Shown here: in pieces, positions 31,331 to 44,489 of the stretch
How the letters are laid out: each line of letters opens with the position of its first letter
Position numbering within the stretch: the first letter of the stretch is position 1
Assembly: GCF_021869535.1 (NCBI RefSeq)
Contig: NW_026262593.1
Coordinates: forward strand, 70,706,322 to 70,770,321
Direction: 5' to 3'
Origin: Mytilus californianus
Lineage: Eukaryota; Mollusca; Bivalvia; Mytilida; Mytilidae
Length of the DNA: 64,000 nt
Position numbers and translations under genes: made by a program
Notes under the pieces: generated by a model
Seen by the model: the letters and a program-made list of their open reading frames with translations, nothing else
Told to the model about the DNA's origin: nothing
The model's database searches: none

Positions 31331-32265
31331 GATGATTTGTTTGTTTTTTATTATTCTAACCGTACATAAGTAGCAAAATATATATCTATTCAGGAATGGT
31401 AACACCTATCAGATTTTCTGTTTTTTTTAGGCGATTACATGGCCTGAAAACAAAACAAAATTGGATTAAAAAAGGTAACATGGAACAACGTGCTTGTTTA
31501 GAATTTCTCGGAGGTTCTTTGGATCTACCTTGCCAGCGTGGATAAGTGCAATTATACTGCTAAGATAAGCAGTATTAAGTCAATGTTAAATACTTAGGAT
31601 TGCAGAGATCAAACATATATTGGTTTGATTATAGTTATAAAAGCTTTAGCACTTCCAATATTGGTTCAAGCTTTGACTGTCCTTCCTTCCCCTCGGAAGC
31701 GGTTCAAAAGAAAATCCAGAACTTTTTTTTTATTTCTTTATTTGTTTATGGAAAGGAAAACCAGTTAAAGTAAAGAGGTCAGTCGTGATATTCGAACACT
31801 GTGGTAGAGGTCTTAAAATGACTATTCCTTATTTTTTTATATAGCTGAATAAAGGCTTTGGTTGTACAAATTATTATAGATCCACAAAATTACTCACCTT
31901 TGAAAATTGTCTGATAAGTCATATATATAAATTAGGGTGAGATAAAAATTTAAATTCAAGGAAAGTCTTTTGAATGGCATATCCCGGTATTTGTTTCAAA
32001 GTTCAAAGTTGAATAAGTAAATTTACAAAAGTACCAAACACTGAGGAAAATTCAAAACTGAAAGTACGTTATCAAATGGCAAAATCAAAAACTCAAATAC
32101 ACCAAACAACTGTAATATTTCTGACTTTTTTCAGGCATTTGTTCATGTAGGAAATGGTGCATTAAACCTGGTTTTATAGCTAGGTAAAAATTAATCAAAG
32201 TTACAAACGTGAAAATCAAACAACATTCAAAGTATCACAAATTTTTATATAGGCCTTTTCCATTT

Positions 32266-32800
32266 ATCGCATAGACAATACTCAAAGTATCTCTTTACGC
32301 TACTTAAACGTTTAGAAATTATCAACCGATAAAAGCAAACATCGTGAAATTCGAACTTGACCTTCATTTAGTCACGGGAAACAACGTCTCTAAAGTTGGA
32401 AAAAAATTTCGTCAAAGCGTTTTTAATTATATTGCACGGACAACAACTAAGTATCACTTTTTGCTACTTAAAGGTCTACAACTCAACAACAATAAAATCA
32501 AAAATCGTGCAATATAATTTTGACCTTCACTTAGTCACAGGAAACAACATATTTAAATTTGAAAACTTTTTTTTCAAAGCGTTTTCAAGTTATTGCACGG
32601 ACAACGCTCCAAGAATAACTTTTTGCATCGAATGAAAAAGTTTATTTTTGTAATTTTTACCAACGTCGATAACACCAATTATGCATTACGTGACGGCAGA
32701 TATGAGTTTATTGACGTGACGTTCCCACAGAGTCCCTACTATTGTGATTACACATACATATTTTTTGTTTTTCTTTCTCTCTTTGTTTTTAAATTTTTAT
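32266..32800 (+). repeat. Tandem repeat of about 175-bp units with downstream tail
   Basis: Two full and one partial unit recur: 'tagtcacgggaaacaac', 'tgcacggacaacaact', 'tatcactttttgctactt', 'ttgaccttcacttagtcac'. After the repeats is a non-repeated tail with 'attacgtgacggcagata' and 'gacgtgacgttccc'. It resembles another tandem-core element, but no terminal hairpin was identified. Confidence 0.5.
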
Positions 32801-32819
32801 ATATGACTTAGTTTTCCGG

Positions 32820-35800
32820 AATCAATTCATAGCCAGAAATTAGTAGTACTTTTGCTAATTAATATTCATAATATGTAAATGAGAATTGTACCACGTGACA
32901 ATAGTTTGAACTGGACTGGCTTGATATCATTAAAATCTTTAAAACACGGATATTATAAGTTGCCCGTCACAGAGTCCTTGTTTATAATCACTCTGATATT
33001 TCCGTAAAGTTGTCAGGCGATCAAAATCAAAACAATGAACGCGAATTTAGTGAATTTTTCGTGTTTTCGTGAGTTTATTCTTCTTGAAATAGGGACATTT
33101 TAACTTTACGTTGGAACCTAGAGTTCAACGACTACACATACAAGGTTTGGACTTGCTTATTCTTTGGACATTCAAGTTTCAAGTTTCATCCCGGCAACCT
33201 GTTTTTGTAACAGACATGGGGCGAATTACATTGCAATGTCATGCATTACATTACAATTACTTTGACAAAACCATGCATTAAATTACAATTACAATTACAT
33301 GCATTTATCAAATCGTAATTGTCCTTCATATGAGAGGACTAAATCTGGTTTTCTATTTGCATAAATGTAAGATAATGCAAACCGTTAGTATTAAGTACGC
33401 TTTATTACATTGCAACTCCAAAGGAAATGCGTGTACGGGTTTCCATCTGTTCGTCCATGTTTTCTCTTGTGAAAGTCATAACAATATTTCAGGAATTGTG
33501 TTTTAAATTAAGTTGTGTTTCTTTTTGTCTTATACTTTTTTTATTTGTATTTCTATTGTTTTGTTTTGTTCCATTTCTTATCTTAAACATTTTGTTTAAA
33601 GTTTATTACTTGTTATATACTTGAATAGTGGAGTTAAACTATAAACCAATTGATCGTGGACTTTCTTGTGAGAGAAAATCATTTAATGTTATTTAAATCT
33701 TCAGAAATTTTCCTGCTATTAACTAATTGTCTTTTCGTAACCTTATTCACCGATTTCCCCCGCATGTAGTGAAACTAACTTCGAAGCTGTATCGGGACAA
33801 ATGACATCCTGATTATTATGGTAGCTAATACAATAACAGACTTTAACAAATGAAATAAAAAAGAACGAATACAAATGTGTCAACAGAATGGGCATCTACT
33901 GCTATCCATATCTTAACACTACAAAAAAAAATGCAAATGATCCTTTAAGGCAGGACAACTCATCAAAAGCAATGGGAACACAAGTCTTCCATAGGAAAAT
34001 CATATTCTTCTCAAGAGTAGTTCAAGACGTCGTGTTTCTCAGTACTTCATTTTAATCTCAATTTGATAATGTGCTTGAATGATTTCACAATAAACTTCAG
34101 ATTCATCATTTAAAATTACCCACAATGCTAGTTTTGTAGGAAAGTACAAAAATCAATATATAGGTTTTACAGAGGAAAAAAACATTATAAACCATACCTC
34201 TTTATTTTGTATAAGACTAACTTAAACAAACTCTTGTATGTGAGCCGTTGACCTCAACATACCGTGTTACCAAAAATAAGTCCTTGTATACGGTGAAAAC
34301 GGGGAGATTAAAACCTACTTAAATGATGCAAGACAGAATGAGAAGTTCGCAATTCGAAAACTGATATTAACTACTTTGTCAAAAAGTTAAGTTTACAACT
34401 GCATTATTAATTTAGTATGTATTAAGGTAACCGTAATTATCTCTGCTATAGACTTGGTTTCAAGATAATTGGGATTGATAATAAATGTTAACTGTTTTAA
34501 CACAAATCGAATCATTCCAATTCCTCAAATTATAGTCTTTTTAAAGGTTATGTGATTAAATAAATACTAAAACATAATGCACACAAAACTTTTGCAATCA
34601 ACAAATATAATCTGATTGCCTGTCATATTTTCATGTGCATCTATAAGCAAAGGAAACGAATACAGAAAGCACGTGCATCATCTGTGACGTTTCCTGTTTT
34701 ATTTTCTTCCTAATATATACAAGAATATTTTGTATGATTGTCACTTAGAAAACTATCAACCAAAGTTCAAATGAAGTGGATGTAAGCAATTTTAGGCGAC
34801 TGTACGGCTCTCAAAAATGTGAAAACCCCATATCCTATGATATGCTGTAAAAGGACCTCACATGTAAAATATGAAGTTTGCGTAAAACTGTTAAGTTCTT
34901 TTAAATGATAACCGTCAAGTGGATTGTTGTAGATTGGTTATTCATCACAGGTAGTTGATAATGAATATTGGATATATATGATGACTTCTTGGAACCTGAG
35001 ACGTTTTCAAATAATTAAGTGGAAACATTTTCGGGGTACGTACGGTGATTTTCCCATAATTTGGTGTACCCCGAAAATCCCTTAGTTATGCGTTTTTCTC
35101 GAGGTACAAACTCCATCTTTTCACACAAAACATTCTATGGAAAATCAATTTTCTGCATATTTCAATAAATCCTTAGTTTTAGCATATCAATTCTATGATC
35201 ATCATTAGCAAAAACGACTAATCTAGGTCACTTGTTTAAAATTGCTATTGTGCAATATCATTGCATAACACTTTTGTCATAAGAAATTTGGGAGCCTCGT
35301 GAAGGGTATTGACCCAGATAGCTTTGAAATTATTAATTTTCTCAGTGAAAACAGTTCACCACTTACCATACTTTAACTAATAACAATTGGTTTCGTTTTC
35401 CATAAAAGACAACGGTCCAAGACGGTTCCATATTGACCTAAAATCTTGTGAAATTTACCTTTGGCATGTTATATAATGTAAGAACATTAAAATGCAAAGA
35501 AAAATATGTAAAAATTATTGGACAAAAACTAATGCAACAAGCTCTGATTCATTAGAAAAAATGTAATGCCGTTATGGCTTCATAATCGTACACTGAATTG
35601 TTGAAAATCAAAATATTGACTTATTTTGTTTTTGCGTCAAACGATATTGACCTCATACAATGTACAAGGACCACATTATTGTTTTAGGATGGGTATATCT
35701 TTCTATAACAGATTGATTTTGGTCAAAGGATACAAACCTTTCAAATGCAAACACACAGGCAATTTTGTTAAAACAAGTAAAATGTTAACTTTTTAAAGCT

Positions 35801-36600
35801 GTCAACGAACAGCAAAAAACAAATATGTCTTGTGTATCAAAATTTGCATATTCCAAATTATAAAAATATTGTTACATATGGTATTATAACGTCGAATCTG
35901 GGGCCATTTGAAGGCTTTTTGTTGATATAATTCAAAGTGTTGGCTGCTGTATCTATACAACAAAATGTTTTATGATTTGAGTCATAATATACTGCAAATT
36001 TAAACCAAATGTTGAATATAGTTGTATTTACTTGAATGGCCAAATTTCTATAAACAAACGTACGTAAATTTTCTTGTTGAATCAAATCATTTATGTTATC
36101 AAAACCTTCCTGTACCCTAATTTGCCTTTTTTCCGTATACAGTGACATGAACTATGAGACCCCTTGTTAAGTATTCGTCCACCGCAGGCATACTTGCGAG
36201 GGAAACCAGCGATGAAACAAACATGCACTGGATCGTAAATAGTAATAATTGAATCTTAAAGAACTAATCAAATACACCAAATCAGTTAACAGCTCTTATA
36301 CATGTATGAACGTTATTGTATTATATACTAAAACAAATAGGAACACAGGAAACATATAATAAAAATCATCTCGCTCTATCGATTCACTCATTAACAAATA
36401 TTTTGGTCATTCTCCGTGATTTTGTGTTTTTTTTTATCAATGTCACGATCCGGTTCACTTTGGCAACACTTAAAAGTTTATTAGCTTGCGACCAACAATC
36501 ACGGCATGAAGTATTAACTGTCTATAATATGTGTTTGTTGTTTATTCACAAGTTTAGTGTATTATGTAGAAAACAGCCTCTTAATAATGTATATTAATAA
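32820..36600. other. Long gene-poor stretch
   Basis: Mostly unique AT-rich sequence. Small items are ATTAC-rich words at 33235-33310, a hairpin ATTTTCGGGGTAC / GTACCCCGAAAAT at 35028-35079, and one minus-strand 96-residue frame at 35858-36148, listed separately. Nothing else is supported. Confidence 0.4.
35858..36148 (-). CDS. Unassigned 96-residue ORF, doubtful
   Basis: An ATG-initiated minus-strand frame beginning MSLYTEKRQIRVQEGFDNIN, with mixed composition, two adjacent cysteines (FCCID) and a Pro-rich end. Composition is more protein-like than other short frames around it. It lies in gene-poor DNA with an in-frame stop three codons upstream of the ATG. No splice partner, family or signal peptide was recognised. 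It may be one exon or chance. Confidence 0.22.
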   Translation of the reverse strand: MSLYTEKRQIRVQEGFDNINDLIQQENLRTFVYRNLAIQVNTTIFNIWFKFAVYYDSNHKTFCCIDTAANTLNYINKKPSNGPRFDVIIPYVTIFL

Positions 36601-36619
36601 GAGCAAAACTTATCCATTG

Positions 36620-37215
36620 CAGACTCATAGGGCATCAATACGGTGCCATTGTGGATAAATAGGGCTTTTATGAAGAAACAGGATCATAATAAAAAAAAAC
36701 AGAACAGAGCCATTATGAAAACAACAGGGCCATTAGAAATAATCAGGGCTATTACGGATTTTCAATTGTTATCAATTGAAATCCATTTCTTGGGAAAAGA
36801 TACATCAAGATGTTGAAAGTTCCAAAGATTTCTGACTTATCTTATTTAACCCAGTTATTAAGTTAATAGTCACATAATGCATTTCATGATGTGTATCAAT
36901 TTATTTAATTTTGAGTTGAGAATCTAAAACTAAATCTTGTATTTTGTATGCCATAAATAGCTTTGAATAGGACATCAATAAAACTATATTTATATTTACA
37001 TGTTATTGCATCACTTTGAAATGTTTTTTTCGATATACCATTTAGTATAATTAAATGTATACAATTCTCCACAAAAAAAAACTGATTTGGTTAATACAAG
37101 TGTTAAGAAATTGGTGTTTTCAAATTGACCCTGTTATTTGTCCTCGGTTAGTATTAATGGCCTCGTGATGTCCATTGGTGTTACCTCGACCATTATAACA
37201 GACATTGGACATACA
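36620..37215. repeat. Possible decayed inverted-repeat element
   Basis: The left part has repeated 'cagggccattatgaaaac'-type words (36625-36760). Near 37130-37210 are words in the opposite sense ('gaccctgttatttgtcc', 'ggcctcgtgatgtcc'). The inverted match is weak, so the call is tentative. Confidence 0.3.
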
Positions 37216-37489
37216 TGTATGTAACAGTCATTATGGAAACACCCATTAATTAATACTATAGTAATATATGTAAAGAATGTGCACAGAGGACTTACATGTA
37301 CTTGGTTAAGTATATTTTAACGAATTGCATTGATTCCATAATATTTTGAAAATCATAACTACAAGAAACTCGGTTTATTTGACTTTAAAATACATTTTAA
37401 AAATGCTTACAATAATCTGATTAGATCTTTTGACAATTGATCAAATTACTAGGTGTTAAATATTACGTTTAAAGGCCTCAGTTCTTCAA

Positions 37490-37600
37490 TGAAAAGATCA
37501 ATTAATAAACGAGTGTGTATTACCTATAATAACTGGATGTACTATGTTTATACACATATATAAAGTCTTTTATAATTTTAATTTGAGAGATAACTGTATT
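37490..37600 (+). repeat. Local direct duplication, copy 1
   Basis: About 100 bp starting 'caatgaaaagatcaatta' with 'cgagtgtgtatt' and 'tatacacatatataaagtc'. It is similar to the copy at about 38540-38650, roughly 1.05 kb away. Confidence 0.45.
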
Positions 37601-38539
37601 GTATTTGAAAATTTGTGGACGCTTATCTGTAGTTTTATTTTAGCAAATTTAGTTTACCTGGCGACGCATAGCAGAGACGGGGTAACGGATATTTGTGACA
37701 GTAAAACTACCAATGGACGTCCGCAAAGCTTCAAATACAATACAGTTATCTCTATTATAATGCAAAATAAATACATACCTCAATTTTAGTCACTATTTCA
37801 GTGTACAATTTTCAATAAATGATGTTTGGCCCCTAAACTAGGTATGCATTTGACGTCAAACGTAAACCCCGTACAATATCAGGCTTCTTGACCGCCTCAG
37901 AACGTAATGAAGATTGATAAAGAAGATTTCTAGGTGCAGAATGTGAGTTGTTTTGCTTATTCATGTTATTATTTGAGATATTACATGTGAATACATCCCG
38001 GAATTCAAAATGTCGGCTTTATCAGTTACAGACAAGGAGATAAAGAATTTTACGCTACCTGTCATCCAATCAGAACCATTGATACAAAATTATTGCATTA
38101 GAATATGATGTTTACATGTTCAGATAAAACGAGGTTATGTACCCGATTACAGCGTATAAGACAAAGTACAAAAGGGATATTTTCGACAGACAAGTAAGTA
38201 CAAAAGATATATGGAATGGAAGCCTCATAATTGATGATCTATATAAACATATGAAAATATAAATCATGTATTTATTGAACAAGATGGTCCATATATATCT
38301 ATTTGTATCATCCTGTGACGAATATCTAAACACCTTTCAATAATGAAACAATGTCGTTCTATAAAGATAAATGTGAATGAGGATTTAAACAAGGAAAATG
38401 TTTTGTCAATTTAAATTTTATTCTATACCTGAAGTTTATGAATACTTAAAAATTTTGAAACGCATCATCGCATGTAGTGATTGGCATTCAAGTATTATAT
38501 TGAATTTTAAATTGTTAAGTTTACCTTTAAATGCCTCCT

Positions 38540-38720
38540 TTTTACAATGAAAAGATCAATTAAAAGACGAGTATGTATGGCATTTGATAACCCAATATCT
38601 GCGTATAAGATCGAATGTACCATATTCAAACACAAATATTTAGTCGTTGCTAATATAACCATGTTACTTGTCTGCAATAATGATTATCGTAACCGCGGAA
38701 AACAAATTATACAGTTTCAG
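38540..38720 (+). repeat. Local direct duplication, copy 2, with an open frame and donor-like end
   Basis: Begins 'caatgaaaagatcaatta' like copy 1. The ATG at 38547 opens a frame (MKRSIKRRVCMAFDNP...) that reaches a strong donor-like CAG|GTGAGT at 38719/38720. No family is recognised. The intact frame and donor could mark a small exon, but copy 1 lacks them. Confidence 0.35.
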
Positions 38721-38739
38721 GTGAGTAAGGAGATATAGT

Positions 38740-39990
38740 TGACAGGAAAGTAAACAAGAAATAATTGTTTTAATAAATAGTTTATATTTTGCTATTTCTT
38801 TATAAATAAGATTAATTCAATGTACTCTTTCTCTCTTTTGCGAAATATATCAAACATATTTATTCAAGTATAGCTAAATAAACATATTTTCAAATGTATC
38901 ATGCATTAACCATTTCTAAAACATGCATTAGAACTGAGGACAGGGGATTCTTGATTGATTGTTTTGCTATTTTACTTGTATATTATTTTATAGGGTATGG
39001 TTTCCTATGGTTTTGTTTTTAAAATGTCTTTTGTGTATGTTTGCATTCATATAGTTTGTCACAAACTTATTGTTTAGAGTGTATACGACAATAAATATTT
39101 AAATTGAATTGAATTCATAAATACTTACACAGTTATTTTAAAAGATGAATAAGCAGTCATACAAACAATTTCAAAATAAATGATAAAAACTAGTTTGTGT
39201 TTAGTTATATATGTTTATCTTTATAGCTTTGTGAGTTTTATAGGAACAAAAATAGCCCACTGATTAAATTTCTATAGATTGCTTAATCACACATATCATA
39301 GTATTTGTGTTTAAATGAATAGATTTAAAAGAATGTTAATAAATGAAATAATGAAATATTATTACACTGGACAATTCATCTCACTCTAAATGCCAAAGCA
39401 TTCGTTTGCTATGCAACCATCCTATAAACGATCTCAGTCAAGATTAAATGGATGTCAAAGAAAATAGGCTACAAAAAAAAAATAACAAAACTTGTATTGC
39501 AGAAAATAAATGGAGTTACAGCTATCTCTATACAAACTTCGTTTCCTTGTGCACTGAACAACATATTTTCATATACCGTAGAATATATTAAAAATGCCAC
39601 CATAACTAGGAAGGTTGTCAAGGGTATACTTTAATGTGACAGCAACCATCTAGTATTGAAAGTTGCAAAAAGGTCATCATAAGGAGTCATATTTACCATA
39701 TCAAATGTTGCATTTTAAATGACAGGTAATGCAAAAATAATCAATAATACTCTCTCTTGTAGGGATACGGGAGAAATACTACAAAATGTTCTCCATAATT
39801 CGGTGTATAATCGGACCATTTTATTATTTGTTAATCTCATACACTTGCATTTATGAATCAGAAACAGTGGTGGTATATCTGTAAAATTTCTTACTAACAT
39901 TTGGTTGTAAACATGTACATTTGTTTGAAGATAAACGCGTATCGGAGGAGTAACCCTTCTATTGATGACTCATAAGTGGCCATCGGCTGT
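38740..39990. other. Gene-free stretch
   Basis: AT-rich with only short frames. The frames at 39452-39634 (+) and 39715-39900 (-) show no recognisable feature. Confidence 0.4.
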
Positions 39991-39994
39991 TTTC

Positions 39995-40056
39995 TGCAAT
40001 TTGGTCGGGTTGTTGTCTCTTTGACACATTCCCACTTTCAATTCTCAATTTCATTA
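39995..40056 (+). repeat. Fragment of dispersed retroelement end
   Basis: GGTCGGGTTGTTGTCTCTTT followed by 'gacacattcccactttc' and 'attctcaatttc' is the reverse complement of the terminal phrase at 43395-43440. Confidence 0.6.
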
Positions 40057-41482
40057 TTGTTACGGACGGTCAATTTTACTCAACGCTACAATTTAGATTG
40101 GTGTCTTTGTTTATGTACGTCATTTACAGAAAATGAAGGAAAAATTGAGAACGGTTATCTTTCCCTCCTTTCCTCCCGGTTTACCTTCTATTACCGGTCC
40201 TGTCTCTTTGATATTAATTGCTAATTTGTTTTCATCCTGTAAATGCATTACATATTTACCACTGGACGTTGAGCAAACAACAATGGATCAATAAAAATAA
40301 ATCTTGGTCGCCATTTTCCCTAAAATGAGTATGATGGCTTTTTATAGACAATATATGAAGAAAATGTGTATGTAAGGTTATCTAAAACTATAAAAAGGGA
40401 TCCTGCGCCTCTTTTATCTCACTGACAACGTGGTCAGAATCTTGAATATGACATGTAGTTGTCACCATTTAAAACAAAATTACAAGTTAAACAACATGTT
40501 AAAGTGTATTGAAACTTCAATTGATTTATGATTGGATGATCTTCTAACAACGCTATATCGATTCTAAATATTTCTTCTTCATTGTTTATGAGTTCAATCT
40601 GTACAAGACATTTTGATAGAAAACTTGATCAGCATTCAAAAAATATAACCATTAGTCTAAACAGGAGTTATTATCCATACGTGATAATATCTTTAACACT
40701 TCTATCTTTTGTTTAAAATTATTTTTATGGATAAATAGAAACTGTCAAATAGGTAACTAAACTTGTAATCAGAACAATAAAATAACATATTAATTTAAGT
40801 CATTGGCCTGCACAGACAATTGTTTTATTCGCTTTTTTGTTTTCAAACATCAGGATCGCTAAATCCATTAAACCTATTAAAACTGAAATTCAATTTTACT
40901 TACAGGTATATCAGAATATAAGTGAAAATTAAATCTACCATCGGCAAATAGTACACAAGACAATTATAGACATGGACTTACTGTTGAAATACTGACTGCA
41001 CAAACTGCGGATCTAATCATCACATAATATGTGAACCCGACAGCACGACAGTTCATATCTATACTCGAAATGTTACAATAATCAAGGGAGACATGCACGA
41101 GAATCCATCAACACTAACATTGTCAAGGAAGGCAGTCAAGAATTTAATCAAATTCTAGAAACCTCAGACAGCAAGGATGACAATAAAATAATTCAGAATA
41201 AATAAAAAGTGACGCACAATCAAACAATAAAGACGGTATATCTCTGGACCAGTAAATCTTGAATTACTGGACAGAAAAGAATGCAGTTCTCAGTAGTAGA
41301 ATAATGTGAAACTACTAACAGCAATGAAGGCAACTGTAGACATCACACTTTGCTGAAATTTGAAATAGGTGATAGAGAATATACTTTTTATCGATAACTG
41401 GTTGAATAGACTGACAACAACAGGACTTTTTTAATAATACGTTTTAAGATACTGCTTACGATTTTACGAGAATATAAGCAAA

Positions 41483-41720
41483 ATGACAACAGGCAATGTT
41501 TTACATGTATCACATGTTTCAGAGGAAGAGGAGAATTATTTGAGAATGCATTTATTACTGACTGGTATTTCTCCGAGGGCTGTGCGTGTCCTATTTGATA
41601 AAGAATTTCACCCTTCCTGCTTATCTGCTTCAATTAAAAAGGAACATAAAAAACTGAATGACTTGAAAAAGAAGCATATTATTAACGCAGAGCAATGGAA
41701 GTTACTATTTCCCCGTGGAG
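41483..41720 (+). CDS. First coding exon of a DZIP3-type HEPN protein
   Basis: The ATG starts a frame with EENYLRMHLLLTGISPRAVR, VLFDKEFHPSCLSASIKKEH and KKKHIINAEQWKLLFPRG. I recognise this as the N-terminal half of the DZIP3-like HEPN domain that opens many mussel proteins with nSTAND3 and ankyrin repeats. The exon is intact, 238 bp, and ends at GGAG|GTAGAT in phase 1. That phase fits the acceptor of the next HEPN exon at 57565. If they are one gene, intron 1 is 15.8 kb and contains a K2P exon and several transposons. Alternatively it is a stranded fragment. Confidence 0.7.
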
Positions 41721-41871
41721 GTAGATATAATATACTACAAATCACTTATACATCCCGTCACTGTGTTATTGTACTATGGTAAATGTTTGTATTCTTGTCC
41801 TCCGTTTTTGTTTATATGCTTTGTCTATATGCCTTTTTATGTTTCTTTGTTACATATGACATGGCTCTGTA

Positions 41872-42060
41872 CCCTGTGGGCACTCGACGTTGTAACAACG
41901 TTGAAATTTGGTTGAAATTTGGTCGTGACGTTGGTCAACCTAATTTAAACGTTGATCTAACGTCATGGTATTCAACGTTGACTTTACAACGTTGTTTCAA
42001 CGTTGAATTTACGTCGTTAAAATCAACGTTTAAACAACAACGTTGGGTTAACGTCTGTCA
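41872..42060 (+). repeat. CAACGTT-rich terminus, related to the left end at 50833
   Basis: CCCTGTGGGCACTCGACGTT followed by many AACGTTG words matches the left end of the 4.77-kb element block by block, including 'gttgaaatttggt'. The outermost bases have diverged (CCCTGTGGGCAC against CCCAGCAGGCAC). No matching right end was found nearby, so it may be a solo or truncated end. Confidence 0.6.
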
Positions 42061-42157
42061 TTCACGACAGAAAAATCTAATTGTCAAAATTGAGGTGTAC
42101 AGATATATTTGATGAGCAGATCGGACAAGGGGCAGTTCAGTATTATAAACGATTGGA

Positions 42158-42300
42158 TAATCAGTGGCTAATCCAGAACTTTTCAAAATACTTATAAGGG
42201 GGTCCACTGACTGCCATAAGCATGAGCTCAGAGGAGGCTTCCTGCTGTCATGCTTCCATGATCCCTTTATAATCAACCAAATTTTTCCCACAAAAAAGGG
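42158..42300 (+). repeat. Dispersed repeat family T, copy 1
   Basis: It contains 'aagggggtccactgact' and 'ctttataatcaaccaa'. The reverse complement of 52965-53112 has the same blocks in the same order, so the two copies lie in opposite orientation. Confidence 0.6.
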
Positions 42301-43394
42301 AGGAGACCGGACTGTTGTTTTGTGCAAGAACAGGGGGTCAGAAGACATCACAAATAACACAGCTTTTTCCATTTAATTTTTTTCAAGTTGTGTTTATTTT
42401 TTAATTATCTTTAAATAAACCAATTCAAAACCATTATTCAGTAATTTGTGTTTGATGATTCTCAATTTTTTGGGGAGATCTCAAAACCTGTTCATACTTT
42501 TTTAATCATATGTATATCTATATGAATATGATATATTTTGTTATTTATATTTTTAGATCAAATCGATTTTTAAGTTGCTTTCTTTCATTTAAATATATAA
42601 GAGAAATTTTTCGATATATTTATTTTCATTATTTTGACCGATTAATATTTAACATATATAAACGATCTAAAAATATCATCGATGTACAATGTATTCAGTA
42701 TAATAATTGAGTAGTTTTTTAAATTTTCGCGGTATTGTAAGTTGAGTTCCGAAAATTTTCTTTCGGATGCGCACGCTAGCACGCGCACCTCCATTCAACA
42801 TCTAGTCTCGATCACCCAGACGCATTATGAATATAGCGTCTGGATTTTTGTACTTTTGGATTTCGTCCCTAGATGGCGTTTTAGGATTTGTTAATGACCT
42901 TCACAAAGTTACCGGAAGTTAAATACAGCTGTTAAGATGTTACTCAGAATTAAAACTTATAAGAATGATTAATAATACCGGCTTCAAGTCAGAAATGCCC
43001 ATGGAAACAAAAAAAGTCGCAACAGAAAGGAAAAGCAAATATTCCCCCCGTACACTCAAATATTTCAAATACTTTGATACTTTGAACTTTTGTCCCCTAA
43101 AAATATATCGACACATTACATAATGAAAATTACACTTCTAACTCTGTAAGCAAAACGTACAATGGGAGATTATCGAATAATTTCATCTGAACTTATGAAA
43201 CTTGAACCGATAATATTTGTGCAACAACTGTATAATGTTTTGATCTATATACTAGTACATAAATTATAAATCTATCTCAGATGTAGCATATGAATAAGTA
43301 TAAAAGAGGCAGGCTATATTTATTTCTTTATCTCTATTCTGGATATGATGATTTTAATTCTATTTGTCACTGTTACATTCTTGTTTTAAAATTG

Positions 43395-44335
43395 AGAATG
43401 GAAATGGGGAATGTGTCAAAGAGACAACAACCCGACCATAGAACAGACAACAGCAGAAGGTCACCAACAGGTCTTCAATGCAGCGAGAAATTCCCGCACC
43501 CGGAGGCGTCCTTCAGCTGGCCCCTAAACAAATATATATACTAGTTCAGTGATAATGAACGCCATACTAAACTCCAAATTGTACACAAGAAACTAAAATT
43601 AAAAATAATACAAGACTAACAAAGGCTAGAGGCTCCTGACTTGGGACAGGCGCAAAAATGCGGCGGGGTTAAACATGTTTATGAGATCTCAACCCTCCCC
43701 CTATACCTCTAGCCAATGTAGAAAAGTAAACGCATAACAATACGCACATTAAAATTCAGTTCAAGAGAAGTCCGAGTCTGATGTCAGAAGATGTAACCAA
43801 AGAAAATAAACAAAATGACAATAATACATAAATAACGACAGACTACTAGCAGTTAACTGACATGCCAGCTCCAGACTTCAATTATACTGATTGAAAGATT
43901 ATGTCTTCATCATATGAATATCAGGCACAATCCTTCCCGTTAGGGGTTTAGTATCATACCATCATAACATATATGAGAAGAACATAACCCGTGTCATGCC
44001 AACAACTGGTTTTTAAATAAATGTGTTTAGTGCCGATGCAAAGACCCTATAAGTGAATCAATATTAACGCCAAAATTAGCAATCTTTAATGACCTGACAA
44101 CAGTATCGTAACTATATCCCTTCTTAATAAGTCTATTTAAAGTTTTTGTTAGCTTCAGAGGTGAATACTGACATTTTTGTGCTTTATAAAGAACATTTCC
44201 ATAAAAAATTGGATGTGAAATACCTGAACGTATAAGAAGTCTGCATGTTGAGCTATATTTACGAATGATGTCCTTATACCGATGATAAAATTTAGTAAAT
44301 GTTTTGCCTAGTTTGTGATATCGAAAACCCCGGTG
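43395..44335 (-). mobile_element. 3' part of a retroelement, minus strand
   Basis: On the minus strand a frame from about 44335 to a stop at 44027-44029 reads RGFRYHKLGKTFTKFYHRYK, then KYSSTCRLLIRSGISHPIFY and GNVLYKAQK. I recognise this as the C-terminal tail carried by a common class of mollusc reverse-transcriptase proteins ('GLS.P.FYGD..YK' type). About 600 bp of 3' non-coding sequence follows, ending at the phrase GGTCGGGTTGTTGTCTCTTT. The RT domain itself is missing, so the copy is 5'-truncated. The exact class (LINE or other) is unresolved. It ends just 150 bp upstream of the K2P exon. Confidence 0.65.
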
Positions 44336-44489
44336 TAATAATTTTCAGTAATACATAAATTTCTCTCGTTAATGTTTACATTTATGTCAAATTATGTTTG
44401 TTTGTTATATTGCAGCAATCCTGTTGTGTTTTATTTTAAACTTATAAAATTTTTCTTCATTTAAGATATTTGTCTTTTTCATATTGTAG

